Notes under the pieces: model-generated
What the model was told of the DNA's origin: nothing
The model's input: the letters and a program-made list of their open reading frames with translations, nothing else
Databases searched by the model: none
NCBI RefSeq assembly: GCF_900104665.1
Contig: NZ_LT629968.1
Location: forward strand, 62,001 to 126,000
Reading direction: 5' to 3'
DNA length: 64,000 nucleotides
Origin: Traorella massiliensis
GTDB lineage: Bacteria > Bacillota_I > Bacilli_A > Erysipelotrichales > Erysipelotrichaceae
In this document: positions 42,881 to 52,928 of the stretch, one piece after another
Layout: each line of letters starts with the position of its first letter
Position numbering within the stretch: position 1 is the first letter of the stretch
Translations under genes and position numbers: made by a program

Positions 42881-43775
42881 ACTGTTTAAAAAAGAAAGTA
42901 AATATAAGGATGGGATTACAAAAATAAAAACACCTGCTACTTACTGTCTGATCGTAGCGGCTGTAATGTTAATTGGCAGTGTTGTACAGTCGATTCTTGT
43001 TCTTCCATTAGTAATTGGGGATCTTGATTCAGTGGAGGCGATTGATACAGTATTGGCTTCACAGACCATGACACTTTATAATCTGTATTTGACGATCGTT
43101 ATTTCACTGATGATTCTTTATGTCGGTATTAAGATGCATGGACGTAGTTTTGAATCGATGGGTTTGAGTGCTCATCATGCTTTGAAGCATTATTTAATTG
43201 GATTAGCAGTAGGCTTTTTGACGCTTTCAGGAGCCATGCTGATTACGTATGTATTTGGTGGAGCACGTTTTGCAGGTATTGATTTAAGTAATATCGGTTT
43301 ACTTCTTTTATATTTTGTTGGCTTTTTGTTTCAAGGATTTGAAGAAGAATTGCTGTGTCGTGGCTTTATGATGTTTGGGTTAAGTAAAAATCATTCAGTA
43401 TTTTTTAGTATGATGTTTAACTCATTGCTTTTTGCGGCTCTTCATATAGGCAATCCAGGAGTTTCGCCATTAGCTCTTGCTAATTTGTTTCTGGCAGGTC
43501 TTTCTTTTAGCTGTATGGCTGTTTATTTTGATAATATATGGGCGGCTAGCGGTGCTCATTCAATGTGGAATTTTGCACAGGGAAATTTCTATGGTATTCT
43601 GGTTTCTGGCATGAGCATGGGACCCTCAGTATTTAAGTTTGAGCTAGTGGGAAATGCTTTGATCAGTGGTGGCAGTTTTGGACTTGAGGGTGGTATCGGT
43701 GTCTTTTTAGTTGAGATCATAACGATTCTGATCTTCTGTCTTTTATACAAATATAAAAAAGAAAAAGTAATGTAG
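42873..43775 (+). CDS. CPBP-family intramembrane metalloprotease
   Basis: 300 aa, about eight membrane helices. Motif 1 FEEELLCRGF (about 154-163), motif 2 His in LLFAALHIGNPG (about 196) and motif 3 GAHSMWNF (about 229-236) are complete. Members process membrane-bound peptides or prenylated proteins (Rce1/CAAX fold), often linked to bacteriocin or self-immunity. AAAGGAG precedes the ATG. No peptide gene is seen nearby. Confidence 0.87.
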   Translation: MFELFKKESKYKDGITKIKTPATYCLIVAAVMLIGSVVQSILVLPLVIGDLDSVEAIDTVLASQTMTLYNLYLTIVISLMILYVGIKMHGRSFESMGLSAHHALKHYLIGLAVGFLTLSGAMLITYVFGGARFAGIDLSNIGLLLLYFVGFLFQGFEEELLCRGFMMFGLSKNHSVFFSMMFNSLLFAALHIGNPGVSPLALANLFLAGLSFSCMAVYFDNIWAASGAHSMWNFAQGNFYGILVSGMSMGPSVFKFELVGNALISGGSFGLEGGIGVFLVEIITILIFCLLYKYKKEKVM

Positions 43776-43849
43776 GTGTCCGAAGGATTTCGGGCATTTT
43801 ACTTTATACTAGGGCCAATTTCAATATAATAGGAGTACGAGGTGCTAGT

Positions 43850-46372
43850 ATGAAAATTATAAAACGTGATCAGCGACTTGAAGAATTTGATGCATCAAAA
43901 ATCAGAAATGCCGTTCAAAAAGCCTTTCATAGTACGCAAAACAATATATTAGAAGAACATATGGAAGAGATTTGTCATGCTGTAAGAAAAAGAGTTGAAG
44001 AGGAAGAAAAAGCTGGCAGATCATGCAGTGTTGAAGATATTCAAGATCAGGTAGAAGAAATACTGATGAAACTTCAATATTTTAAAGATGCGAAAAGTTA
44101 TATTCTTTATCGCCAAAAACGTCAAAAGATTCGAGAAGAGAAGAAATTGATTCAAACTCTTATACAAGATAAACGATTATATGAGTTATTAGAAAAAATT
44201 GAAAAAGAATTTGAAGAGATATCCCTACAGCCATTGTTTTTAAAATATCAGTCATATTATGATGAAGGTATGGGAATCATCAAATGCCTGGATATTTTAA
44301 TGCGTTCAAGTGTTGAGCTGATCAGTGTCGAACAGCCACAGTGGGAAATGATCGCTGCTCGTTTTTTAAATATGAAGCTTCATCTTTTAGTAGATGAACA
44401 GTGTAAGCTACATCATCTTGATAGCTTTTATGATAAGCTTTGTTATTTGGAAAAGGAAGGTTATTACGGAAGCTATATTTTAGAAAATTATTCAAAAGCG
44501 GATGTGGATGAACTACAAACCTGTCTGAAAGAAGAAAATGATGATTTATTTACCTATAGTGGCTTAGATCTGCTTTATAAACGTTATCTGATCAGTTCAC
44601 ATCAGCATGAACTTTTAGAAACGCCTCAGGAAATGTTTATGGGAATTGCGATGCATTTAGCCATTCCTGAAAAAAATAACCGTCTTTTTTGGGTAAAAAA
44701 GTTTTATGAATTATTAAGTAGTTTGAAGGTAACGGTTGCGACACCGACGATGGCTAATGCACGCAAGCCTTATCATCAGCTTTCAAGCTGTTTTATTGAT
44801 ACGGTGGATGATTCATTAGATGGTATTTATAAGAGCCTGGATAATTTTGCGAAGGTATCGAAGCATGGTGGCGGTATGGGACTTTATTTTGGAAAGGTGC
44901 GTGCTAATGGTTCAGATATTCGTGGTTTTAAAGGAGCAGCCGGAGGGGTGATTCGCTGGATCAAATTAGTGAATGATACAGCTACGGCTGTCGATCAGTT
45001 AGGTGTACGTTCAGGAGCGGTGGCCGTTTATTTGGATGCCTGGCATAAAGATTTACCGGAGTTTTTAGCTTTACGTACCAATAATGGTGATGATCGTCAA
45101 AAGGCGCATGATGTTTTTCCGGCTGTCTGCTATCCGGATCTATTTTGGAAAAGGGTCGAAGAGGATATCACACAGACATGGTATTTGATGGATCCTCATG
45201 AAATTGAAAAAGTTAAAGGATACTGTCTGGAAGATTTTTATGGAGCTGAATGGGAAAAACGTTATGAAAGCTGTGTTTCTGACAGCCGTATTTCAAAAAG
45301 AGAAATTATCTTAAAAGATCTTGTACGGCTGATCATCAAGTCAGCAGTTGAAACGGGAACTCCTTTTGCTTTTAATCGTGATATCGTTAATGAGGCGAAT
45401 CCAAATGCTCATAAAGGTATGATCTATTGCAGCAATCTTTGTACAGAGATTGCTCAGAATATGAGTGCACTCACCCATCGTTCACAAAAAATTGTAGAAG
45501 TGAATGGTGAAAAAGTGATCGTTGATGAATATGTCCCTGGTGATTTTGTAGTCTGCAATCTTGCATCCCTAACACTTGGGAAAATTAATGTAAATGATGA
45601 GAAAGAACTGAAAGAGATCATTCATGTCGTGATACGTGCCTTAGATAATGTCATTGATCTTAATTATTATCCATTGCCTTTTGCCCAGATTACGAATCAG
45701 CGATACCGTTCTATCGGACTTGGAACGAGCGGTTATCATCATATGCTAGCCCTTCAGGGAATTGCTTTTGAAAGTGAAGCCCATCTTCAATTTGTTGATC
45801 AGTTGTATGAAAGAATCAATTATTATGCGATTGAAGCCAGCTGTGAATTAGCAAAAGAAAAAGGAAGTTATGAGTTTTTTAAAGGCAGTGATTGGGATAC
45901 GGGCCTCTATTTTGAAAAAAGAGGTTATGAAGATGAAAAATGGCAAAGATTAAAAGAAAAAGTACATCAGAATGGATTGCGTAATGCCTATCTTTTAGCG
46001 ATTGCACCTACTTCTTCAACTTCGATCATTTCCGCAACGACAGCAGCCGTCGATCCAATCATGAATCGCTATTTCTTAGAAGAGAAAAAGGGAAGCATCA
46101 TTACACGTATTGCTCCGGATCTAAGTCCAAAAACCTTTTGGTTATATAAACAGGCACATCAGATCGAGCAATCCTGGATCATAAAAGCTGCAGGTATCCG
46201 TCAGCGTCATATCGATCAGGCACAATCTGTGAATCTGTATATTACAAATGAATTTACGATGCGGCAGGTATTAAATCTGTATCTGTCGGCTTATCATGAA
46301 AAAGTAAAAACACTGTATTATGTTCGCTCCCGCTCACTGGAAGTGGAAGAATGTGAATCATGTGCATCTTAG
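43850..46372 (+). CDS. nrdA: class I ribonucleotide reductase, alpha subunit
   Basis: 840 aa catalytic subunit making dNDPs. An N-terminal ATP-cone (1-90) gives allosteric control. Active-site Cys are in SSCFID and the radical-site region; FGKVRANGSDIRGFKGAAGG, NLCTEI and the finger-loop region are recognisable. The C-terminus CESCAS has the redox Cys pair (C835, C838) renewed by thioredoxin or glutaredoxin. GAGGTG precedes the ATG. Forms an operon with the beta subunit 9 bases downstream; no nrdI is seen. Confidence 0.92.
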   Translation: MKIIKRDQRLEEFDASKIRNAVQKAFHSTQNNILEEHMEEICHAVRKRVEEEEKAGRSCSVEDIQDQVEEILMKLQYFKDAKSYILYRQKRQKIREEKKLIQTLIQDKRLYELLEKIEKEFEEISLQPLFLKYQSYYDEGMGIIKCLDILMRSSVELISVEQPQWEMIAARFLNMKLHLLVDEQCKLHHLDSFYDKLCYLEKEGYYGSYILENYSKADVDELQTCLKEENDDLFTYSGLDLLYKRYLISSHQHELLETPQEMFMGIAMHLAIPEKNNRLFWVKKFYELLSSLKVTVATPTMANARKPYHQLSSCFIDTVDDSLDGIYKSLDNFAKVSKHGGGMGLYFGKVRANGSDIRGFKGAAGGVIRWIKLVNDTATAVDQLGVRSGAVAVYLDAWHKDLPEFLALRTNNGDDRQKAHDVFPAVCYPDLFWKRVEEDITQTWYLMDPHEIEKVKGYCLEDFYGAEWEKRYESCVSDSRISKREIILKDLVRLIIKSAVETGTPFAFNRDIVNEANPNAHKGMIYCSNLCTEIAQNMSALTHRSQKIVEVNGEKVIVDEYVPGDFVVCNLASLTLGKINVNDEKELKEIIHVVIRALDNVIDLNYYPLPFAQITNQRYRSIGLGTSGYHHMLALQGIAFESEAHLQFVDQLYERINYYAIEASCELAKEKGSYEFFKGSDWDTGLYFEKRGYEDEKWQRLKEKVHQNGLRNAYLLAIAPTSSTSIISATTAAVDPIMNRYFLEEKKGSIITRIAPDLSPKTFWLYKQAHQIEQSWIIKAAGIRQRHIDQAQSVNLYITNEFTMRQVLNLYLSAYHEKVKTLYYVRSRSLEVEECESCAS

Positions 46373-46381
46373 GAGGAAATC

Positions 46382-47422
46382 ATGGAACTAAAGAAAAAAG
46401 CCTTGTTTAATGAAAATGGTGATATAGAAGTAAATAAAAGAAGAATGATCAATGGAAATACGACCAATCTTAATGATTTCAATAATATGAAATATAAGTG
46501 GGTAAGTGACTGGTATCGTCAGGCGATGAATAATTTTTGGATTCCAGAAGAAATCAATATGAATCAGGATATCAAAGATTATCGTCTTTTAAGTAAAGCT
46601 GAAAGGACAGCTTATGATAAAATCCTCTCTTTTCTTATTTTTCTTGACTCCCTGCAGACAGCAAATCTTCCTAATGTTGGTGAATATATTACTGCCAATG
46701 AAGTCAATCTTTGTTTAACGATTCAGGCTTTTCAGGAAGCTCTACATTCACAAAGTTACAGCTATATGTTAGATACGATCTGTGCTCCACAGGAAAGAGA
46801 AGACATTCTCTATCAATGGAAAAATGATGAGAAACTATTGAATCGTAATAAATTTATTGGTGATCTTTATAATGATTTTCAAGAACATAAAGATGCGGCA
46901 ACACTTGTCAGGATGATGATTGCTAACTATATATTAGAAGGAATTTACTTTTATTCGGGATTTATGTTTTTCTACAATCTTGGAAGGAATGGAAAAATGC
47001 CAGGTTCGGTACAAGAGATCCGATATATCAATCGTGATGAAAATACTCATCTTTGGCTGTTTAGAAATATTCTTTTGGAATTACAGAAAGAAGAACCTGA
47101 GCTTTTTGATGAAGAGAAAAAGGAAATATATCGGGATATGATCCGTCAGGGTGTTGAAGAAGAAATCAAATGGGGCGAATATGCCATTGGAAATGAAATC
47201 GAAGGATTAACACCAAAGATGATTCATGATTATGTCAAGTATTTAGGTAATTTAAGAAGTCAGGGTATTGGTTTAGGTATTTTATATGAGGGTTATGAGG
47301 AAGAACCTAAATCTATGGAATGGGTTTTGCGTTATGCCAATGCCAATATGATCAAAACAGATTTCTTTGAAGCACGTTCGAGTGCTTATGCGAAATCAAG
47401 CGCCTTGGTGGATGATCTATAA
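46382..47422 (+). CDS. nrdB: class I ribonucleotide reductase, beta subunit
   Basis: 346 aa radical-generating subunit. Iron ligands are in FQEALHSQSYSYML (Glu and His, with the likely radical Tyr near 119-123), and further Glu/His in RYINRDENTHLWLF. AGGAGG precedes the start. The oxygen-using class I enzyme in an anaerobe suggests tolerance of some oxygen, or backup for a class III enzyme elsewhere. Ends in a shared terminator. Confidence 0.92.
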   Translation: MELKKKALFNENGDIEVNKRRMINGNTTNLNDFNNMKYKWVSDWYRQAMNNFWIPEEINMNQDIKDYRLLSKAERTAYDKILSFLIFLDSLQTANLPNVGEYITANEVNLCLTIQAFQEALHSQSYSYMLDTICAPQEREDILYQWKNDEKLLNRNKFIGDLYNDFQEHKDAATLVRMMIANYILEGIYFYSGFMFFYNLGRNGKMPGSVQEIRYINRDENTHLWLFRNILLELQKEEPELFDEEKKEIYRDMIRQGVEEEIKWGEYAIGNEIEGLTPKMIHDYVKYLGNLRSQGIGLGILYEGYEEEPKSMEWVLRYANANMIKTDFFEARSSAYAKSSALVDDL

Positions 47423-47424
47423 TA

Positions 47425-47446
47425 AAAAGGAGCATAAGCTCCTTTT
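47425..47446. terminator. bidirectional terminator between nrdB and the HIT gene
   Basis: AAAAGGAGC (47425-47433) pairs with GCTCCTTTT (47438-47446), ATAA loop. It touches the stop of the convergent HIT gene. Confidence 0.88.
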
Positions 47447-47840
47447 ACTTTAATAATGCACAAAGTTCTTCAAGGTTTTGTTTTTCAGATTCATGAAATT
47501 CAATTTGAATTGCATCCTTTTCATCATAACGTGGAATGATATGAAAATGTAAATGCATGACAGTCTGTCCAGCAGCTTCATGGGTGTTATTTAAAATATT
47601 AACACCGTTTGCATGTGTACGTTCCATGATTCTTTTCGCAAGCATTTGGGTTACTTGAATCAGATGAGCTAGGGTATCTGGATCACATTCCAGAATATTG
47701 GCAAAATGTTTTTTAGGAACAACTAAGGTATGACCTTTTGTTACTTGAGATAAGTCTAAAAAAGCAATGACACTTTCATCTTCATAAATAACAGATGAAG
47801 GAATTTCATGATCAATGATCTTACAGAATATACATGACAT
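47445..47840 (-). CDS. HIT-family nucleotide hydrolase (HINT type)
   Basis: 131 aa. CIFCKIIDHEIPSSVIYEDE start with zinc-type Cys and the catalytic His triad HLHFHIIPRYD (about 106-116). HINT proteins hydrolyse adenosine phosphoramidates. AAGGAGAG precedes the ATG. Single gene. Confidence 0.9.
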   Translation of the reverse strand: MSCIFCKIIDHEIPSSVIYEDESVIAFLDLSQVTKGHTLVVPKKHFANILECDPDTLAHLIQVTQMLAKRIMERTHANGVNILNNTHEAAGQTVMHLHFHIIPRYDEKDAIQIEFHESEKQNLEELCALLK

Positions 47841-47924
47841 AGTTTTTCTCTCCTTTTTTTATTATCATAATCCAACTTGCGAGAAGTTTCAAGAATCTAT
47901 GGTATAATAATCATAGGTGATGCT

Positions 47925-49148
47925 ATGAATTTAAAAATTGTATGTGCAGGATTGTATTTAGAAAATGATAAAGATGTAAAGAGCCAGTTTGAAGAAACGA
48001 AAGGTCTGGCAAGAGCCTGTGACTATGAGATCGTGGGTGAGATCATTCAAAAAAGAAGGACACCTCATCCTGCCACATATTTTGGTGAGGGGAAAGTTAG
48101 CGAAATCAAGGCGTTGATTGAGGAAACCAAGGCGAGTGCCTGCATGATTGCAGCTCCGATTACACCGAGTCAGATGCGTACGCTTAAAGAGATGTTAGGT
48201 GTGCGGGTATTTGATCGTAATGACTGTATTTTAGAAATTTTTGGCAAACGGGCACATACAAAGCAGGCTAAGCTGCAAGTTGAATTAGCTACGTTGAAAC
48301 ATGAACTTCCTTTTGTTATCCATACACAGCAGAATTTCTCTAGAATGCGTGGTGGCAGCAAGAATAAAGGTGAGGGAGAAAAACAGTATCAGTTGGATCG
48401 AAGAAAATATGAAATTCGTATTCAAAAAGTAGAAAAAGAACTGAAGGAAGTAAAAAAATCTTTGGCATCTATGAAAAGAAAGCGTCATCGCTCAGATTTG
48501 AAGATGGTGTCTTTGGTGGGTTATACGAATGCTGGGAAAAGCAGCTGCATGAATGAAATATTGCGTTATTGTGATAAAGACGAAGATAAGCAGGTTTTTG
48601 TAAAGGATATGTTGTTTGCAACCCTGGATGCTTCTATTCGTCATGTTTCTTATAAAGGAGTTGAATTCTTATTGTCAGATACGGTGGGTTTTGTTTCCCA
48701 TCTTCCTCATGAATTGATGGATGCTTTTCATTCAACATTAGAAAGTGTCAGTGATGCCGATCTCATTTTACAGGTAGTGGATGAAAGTAATGAAAATGTA
48801 CTTGAACATATGGAAGTGACTCAGAAAACCTTAAAGAAGCTATCCGTAGAAAATACGCCGATGTGGGTCCTTCATAACAAATGTGATTTATGTGAATACA
48901 AGAAAAATGAGAAAGGACATTTTTATATTAGCGCTGAAAAGGGTGTAGGAATCAGTGAAGTTTTAGAGGCCGTTGTAGAGATGATACGTAAAGAGAGAAT
49001 GACTCTGGAAGTCTGTGTTGACTATGAAAATATTGATTTGAATGCCAAGATCCATCGCTTTGCGAATATTCTTTCTTGTGTAGAAAAACAGGATCATTGG
49101 GAGTATCAGATTGAAGTAGATCGACGTTATGCTTCATTATTTCAATAG
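47925..49148 (+). CDS. hflX: ribosome-associated GTPase HflX
   Basis: 407 aa. The N-terminal HflX domain has RRTPHPATYFGEGKVSEI and MRGGSKNKGEGEKQ, followed by a coiled linker and the GTPase domain: G1 GYTNAGKSS (about 199), G3 DTVGFVSHLP, G4 HNKCDL. HflX splits stalled ribosomes after heat or antibiotic stress. Start at ATG 47925 with ATAGGTGA upstream and a TATAAT at 47903-47908; the longer frame covers that promoter. Confidence 0.9.
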   Translation: MNLKIVCAGLYLENDKDVKSQFEETKGLARACDYEIVGEIIQKRRTPHPATYFGEGKVSEIKALIEETKASACMIAAPITPSQMRTLKEMLGVRVFDRNDCILEIFGKRAHTKQAKLQVELATLKHELPFVIHTQQNFSRMRGGSKNKGEGEKQYQLDRRKYEIRIQKVEKELKEVKKSLASMKRKRHRSDLKMVSLVGYTNAGKSSCMNEILRYCDKDEDKQVFVKDMLFATLDASIRHVSYKGVEFLLSDTVGFVSHLPHELMDAFHSTLESVSDADLILQVVDESNENVLEHMEVTQKTLKKLSVENTPMWVLHNKCDLCEYKKNEKGHFYISAEKGVGISEVLEAVVEMIRKERMTLEVCVDYENIDLNAKIHRFANILSCVEKQDHWEYQIEVDRRYASLFQ

Positions 49149-49149
49149 G

Positions 49150-49431
49150 TTGTGAATTAACTTTGAAATTCACAAAAAAATCATAAAGAAAATAATACTT
49201 GTGAAATCATAATCAAAAGAAAAAGCCTTTAAATAGGGCTTTTTTAAATGCTTGTGAACTGAAAGTGTTTTCATTTCACAAGTGCTAAAAAAATAAAGAT
49301 GTAAATTTTCACAAGTAATAAAAAAGAGGGTTCATCTAGTGATGAAAAAAGAGGGGTAAACGGTTTCATTTTGGGTTATGTGAAAAAAATAACAAATAAT
49401 ACTTTACAAGTTCATTCACAAATGGTATCTT
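49150..49431 (+). promoter_or_regulatory. adhE promoter region with many Rex-like half-sites
   Basis: TTCACAA/TTGTGAA occurs at 49150, 49169, 49199, 49252, 49275, 49308 and 49415. The first two are arms of an inverted repeat (49150-49158 with 49167-49175). The last lies in the 17-base spacer between TTTACA (49403-49408) and TATCTT (49426-49431). Rex, the NADH-sensing repressor, binds TTGTGA-type palindromes before adhE genes. Apart from a terminator the 311-base gap carries nothing else. Confidence 0.6.
49221..49246 (+). terminator. terminator after hflX
   Basis: AAAAGCC paired with GGGCTTTT (one bulge), loop TTTAAATA, followed by T6, within the adhE upstream gap. Confidence 0.7.
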
Positions 49432-49459
49432 TTGTGTGTGAAAAAAAAGGAGAAGAAAA

Positions 49460-52099
49460 ATGACTGAAAAAACTGAAAAGAAAGAAGAATTAAAAGAAGA
49501 AGTGAGTCCTGCTGTTCAAGAAGTGAATCGGCTTGTTGCTAACGCAGTGGAAGCTTTAGATGAATTCATGAAGCTTGATCAGGAACAGGTAGATTATATC
49601 GTTGCGAAAGCCTCTGTTGCGGCATTGGATCAGCACGGAACATTGGCAATGGCAGCTGTTGAAGAAACAGGACGTGGTGTCTTTGAAGATAAGGCAACTA
49701 AGAACCTGTTTGCGTGTGAACATGTTGTAAACAATATGCGTCATACACGTACGGTAGGTGTTATCAAAGAAGATGATGTTGAAGGTATCGTTGAAATTGC
49801 AGAACCAGTAGGTGTTGTCTGTGGTATCGTACCAACAACAAATCCAACATCAACAGCTATTTTTAAATCACTGATTTGTTTGAAGACAAGAAATCCAATT
49901 GTTTTCTCATTCCATCCAAGTGCAGTTGAATGTTCAATCATGGCAGCTCAGATCGTTTATAAGGCTGCAGTTGCTGCTGGTGCACCTAAGAACTGTATCC
50001 AGTGGATCGAGCATCCAACGATGGAAGGAACCAATGCATTGATGAACCACCCGGATGTATCAACCATTCTGGCTACTGGTGGAAATGCCATGGTACGTGC
50101 CGCTTATTCATGTGGTAAACCAGCTTTAGGTGTAGGTGCCGGAAACGTTCCTGCATATGTTGAAAAGACTTGTAATTTAAGACAGGCTGTAAATGATATC
50201 GTTTTATCAAAGGCATTTGATAATGGTATGATTTGTGCCAGTGAGCAGGCAGCTATCGTAGATAAAGAAATTTATAACGATTTCGTTAAGGAAATCAAAA
50301 CATATGGCGTTTACTTTGTTAATAAAAAAGAAAAGGAAATGCTTGAAAAATATATGTTTGGAGTTACTGCCTATTCAAAAGATGTTGACAGTGCTAAGCT
50401 GAACAGTGTCATGGTAGGTAAGGATGCTACATGGATTGCTAAACAGGCTGGATTCGAAGTACCGGAAAATACAGTTATTCTATGTGCAGAATGTAAAGAA
50501 GTTGGACCAAAAGAACCTCTGACACGTGAAAAATTATCTCCGGTATTGGCTGTATTAAAAGCAAATACAACAGAAGAAGGTATGACATTAGCTGAACAGA
50601 TGGTTGAATTTAACGGTTTAGGTCACTCAGCTGCTATTCATACAAAAGATGAAGCACTTGCGAAAGAATTTGGATTACGTGTAAAAGCGATCCGTGTTAT
50701 CTGGAATTCACCATCAACTTTTGGTGGAATTGGAAACGTATATAATGCCTTCCTTCCTTCATTAACATTGGGATGTGGTTCTTATGGACACAACTCTGTA
50801 GGCAACAATGTTAGTGCTATTAACTTGCTGAATATCAAACGACTAGGGAGAAGAAATAACAATATGCAATGGTTCAAGGTTCCGTCAAAGATTTATTTTG
50901 AAAGAGATTCAATCAAATACTTACAGGATATGCGTGAAATGAACCGTGTATTCATCGTAACAGACCGTTCAATGGTTGATTTAGGATTCGTAAATAAAGT
51001 TACAGATCAGCTTAACCTGAGAAGAAACAAAGTTCAGTATCAGCTTTTCTGTGATGTAGAACCAGATCCTTCAATTGCAACTGTACAGCGTGGTGTAGAA
51101 GTTATGAGAAGCTTCCAGCCAGATACGATCATCGCTTTAGGTGGTGGATCAAGCATGGATGCTGCTAAGGGAATGTGGCTATTCTATGAACATCCAGAAG
51201 TTAACTTCGATGATTTGAAACAGAAATTTATCGATATCCGTAAACGTGCTTTCCGTTATCCGGAATTAGGAAAGAAAGCCAATCTGGTATGTATCCCAAC
51301 AACAAGCGGTACAGGTTCAGAAGTAACACCATTCGCTGTTATTTCAGATAAGATTGCTAATAAGAAATATCCATTGGCTGACTATTCTTTAACACCAACG
51401 ATTGCAATCGTAGACCCTGCATTTACAACAAACCTTCCAGCTTCTATTACAGCTGATACAGGTATGGACGTATTGACACATGCTACTGAGGCTTATGTTG
51501 CAACATTGGCAAACGACTTCACTGATGGATTATGCTTACAGGCTATTAAGATGGTATTTGAATACTTGCCAAGAGCTGTGAAGAATGGTAAGAATGATCC
51601 AGAAGCTAGAGAAAAGATGCACAATGCAAGCTGTATTGCCGGTATGGCATTCGCTAATGCATTCTTGGGTGTTAACCACTCATTAGCTCATAAGATTGGT
51701 GCTGAATTCCATGTTCCTCATGGACGTGCAAATGCAATTCTATTACCACACGTAATTCGTTATAATGGTGTAAAACCTCAGAAGAACTCTGTATGGCCAA
51801 AATATAACTACTACAAAGCTGATGAAAAATATCAGGATATTGCGAAGTTATTAGGTCTTCCAGCATCAACTCCTGCTGAAGCAGTTGAATCTTATGCTAA
51901 GGCATGTGCTGATTTAGGTGCTGAAGTAGGTATTAAGATGAACTTTGCTGATCAGAATATTGATGAAGCTACATGGAAAGCTGCTGAAAGAAAAATTGCT
52001 CTTCTGGCTTATGAAGATCAGTGTTCACCAGCTAACCCTAAACTTCCAATGATCGATGATATGATCGATATTCTTGAAAAAGCATATAAGGGTAACTAA
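49460..52099 (+). CDS. adhE: bifunctional acetaldehyde/alcohol dehydrogenase AdhE
   Basis: 879 aa, forming filaments (spirosomes) in the cytoplasm. The N-terminal CoA-acylating aldehyde dehydrogenase domain (about 10-440) has its catalytic Cys at C259 (GMICASEQ). The C-terminal Fe-ADH domain (about 460-879) has GGGSSMDAAKGMW, TTSGTGSEVTPF and iron ligands in GMDVLTHATEAY and later His. It converts acetyl-CoA to ethanol and re-oxidises two NADH, the main redox valve of fermentation. The Rex-like upstream region fits control by the NADH/NAD ratio. Confidence 0.95.
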   Translation: MTEKTEKKEELKEEVSPAVQEVNRLVANAVEALDEFMKLDQEQVDYIVAKASVAALDQHGTLAMAAVEETGRGVFEDKATKNLFACEHVVNNMRHTRTVGVIKEDDVEGIVEIAEPVGVVCGIVPTTNPTSTAIFKSLICLKTRNPIVFSFHPSAVECSIMAAQIVYKAAVAAGAPKNCIQWIEHPTMEGTNALMNHPDVSTILATGGNAMVRAAYSCGKPALGVGAGNVPAYVEKTCNLRQAVNDIVLSKAFDNGMICASEQAAIVDKEIYNDFVKEIKTYGVYFVNKKEKEMLEKYMFGVTAYSKDVDSAKLNSVMVGKDATWIAKQAGFEVPENTVILCAECKEVGPKEPLTREKLSPVLAVLKANTTEEGMTLAEQMVEFNGLGHSAAIHTKDEALAKEFGLRVKAIRVIWNSPSTFGGIGNVYNAFLPSLTLGCGSYGHNSVGNNVSAINLLNIKRLGRRNNNMQWFKVPSKIYFERDSIKYLQDMREMNRVFIVTDRSMVDLGFVNKVTDQLNLRRNKVQYQLFCDVEPDPSIATVQRGVEVMRSFQPDTIIALGGGSSMDAAKGMWLFYEHPEVNFDDLKQKFIDIRKRAFRYPELGKKANLVCIPTTSGTGSEVTPFAVISDKIANKKYPLADYSLTPTIAIVDPAFTTNLPASITADTGMDVLTHATEAYVATLANDFTDGLCLQAIKMVFEYLPRAVKNGKNDPEAREKMHNASCIAGMAFANAFLGVNHSLAHKIGAEFHVPHGRANAILLPHVIRYNGVKPQKNSVWPKYNYYKADEKYQDIAKLLGLPASTPAEAVESYAKACADLGAEVGIKMNFADQNIDEATWKAAERKIALLAYEDQCSPANPKLPMIDDMIDILEKAYKGN

Positions 52100-52106
52100 T
52101 CAAATA

Positions 52107-52143
52107 AAACCATCCGTTCACTATGAACAGATGGTTTTTTTAT
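52107..52143 (+). terminator. terminator after adhE
   Basis: AAACCATC/GATGGTTT outer stem with GTTC/GAAC inner pairs (52107-52137), then a run of T. Confidence 0.9.
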
Positions 52144-52240
52144 GTTTTTCTTCCTCGTATTTTGATTATTAAAATCAGAAAATATAATTAAATCGTTGTA
52201 TCATGTTGTTACTATGATATATTTGAAATATTAGGTTAAT

Positions 52241-52438
52241 CTAATTTTTTGTGTTTTTAATTAGATATATACAAATGGCGATCATATTAATTATAATTCC
52301 AGAATAAATGGTCAGAAGAGCAAATATAAAAAAGTTTTCAGTTGTAATAAATCTTTGGAATATAAATATGATGAATCCTACTGTTAGTATATAAAATGCA
52401 GTAGTTTTAAAGATAATATTGAATAAAGCGGTTTTCAT
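52241..52438 (-). CDS. small two-helix membrane protein
   Basis: 65 aa, two hydrophobic helices (about 10-29 and 36-58), basic ends. GAAGGAG sits 6 bases before the ATG, so it is likely translated. No family recognised. Confidence 0.6.
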   Translation of the reverse strand: MKTALFNIIFKTTAFYILTVGFIIFIFQRFITTENFFIFALLTIYSGIIINMIAICIYLIKNTKN

Positions 52439-52696
52439 AATAACTCCTTCTCTTGCATAACAGTTTCACTTGTGTAGCAGCATGATCGGAAAAGATTAAA
52501 CAGTTTCATAATGAGTCATGCCGTATTTAATTTGATAATAGGATTGAACATAGGTGTATCCTGTATACCACGATCTAAAACTATTCTCTTATGATCTGAA
52601 TCCTGATGCTGTATTTATCTGTGATATCATTGGTATAAAATCAAGAAATAATATAACATATATATTCATCGACATCTGTACTGTTGATTCTAGATT

Positions 52697-52910
52697 CTAC
52701 TTTCCATAGCAATATTTATTGAATCGCCATACAAATTCAGCTAGATAGACAATCATAGAGCTGATAAAGTGCTAGTTATCTTTTTCTGGTCATAAGTCTG
52801 CACAAATCGTTTTATAAAGCTTTTATTTTTATCTATTATATAGGAACAAGGATTCATCAAATTGCACAGGAATGAACCCTTTTTGCTTTATATCATATGA
52901 GAAATGTTCC
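52697..52910 (-). pseudogene. possible transposase remnant
   Basis: Within the 490-base gap 52439-52928, minus-strand frames contain FIPVQFDESLFLYNR and, about 120 bases on, SSMIVYLAEFVWRFNKYC, both ended by stops. These resemble the first-Asp and C-terminal segments of IS1595-like DDE transposases. The middle is missing. The rest of the gap shows nothing clear. Confidence 0.3.
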
Positions 52911-52928
52911 AATGTTTTCTTCTCTAAA

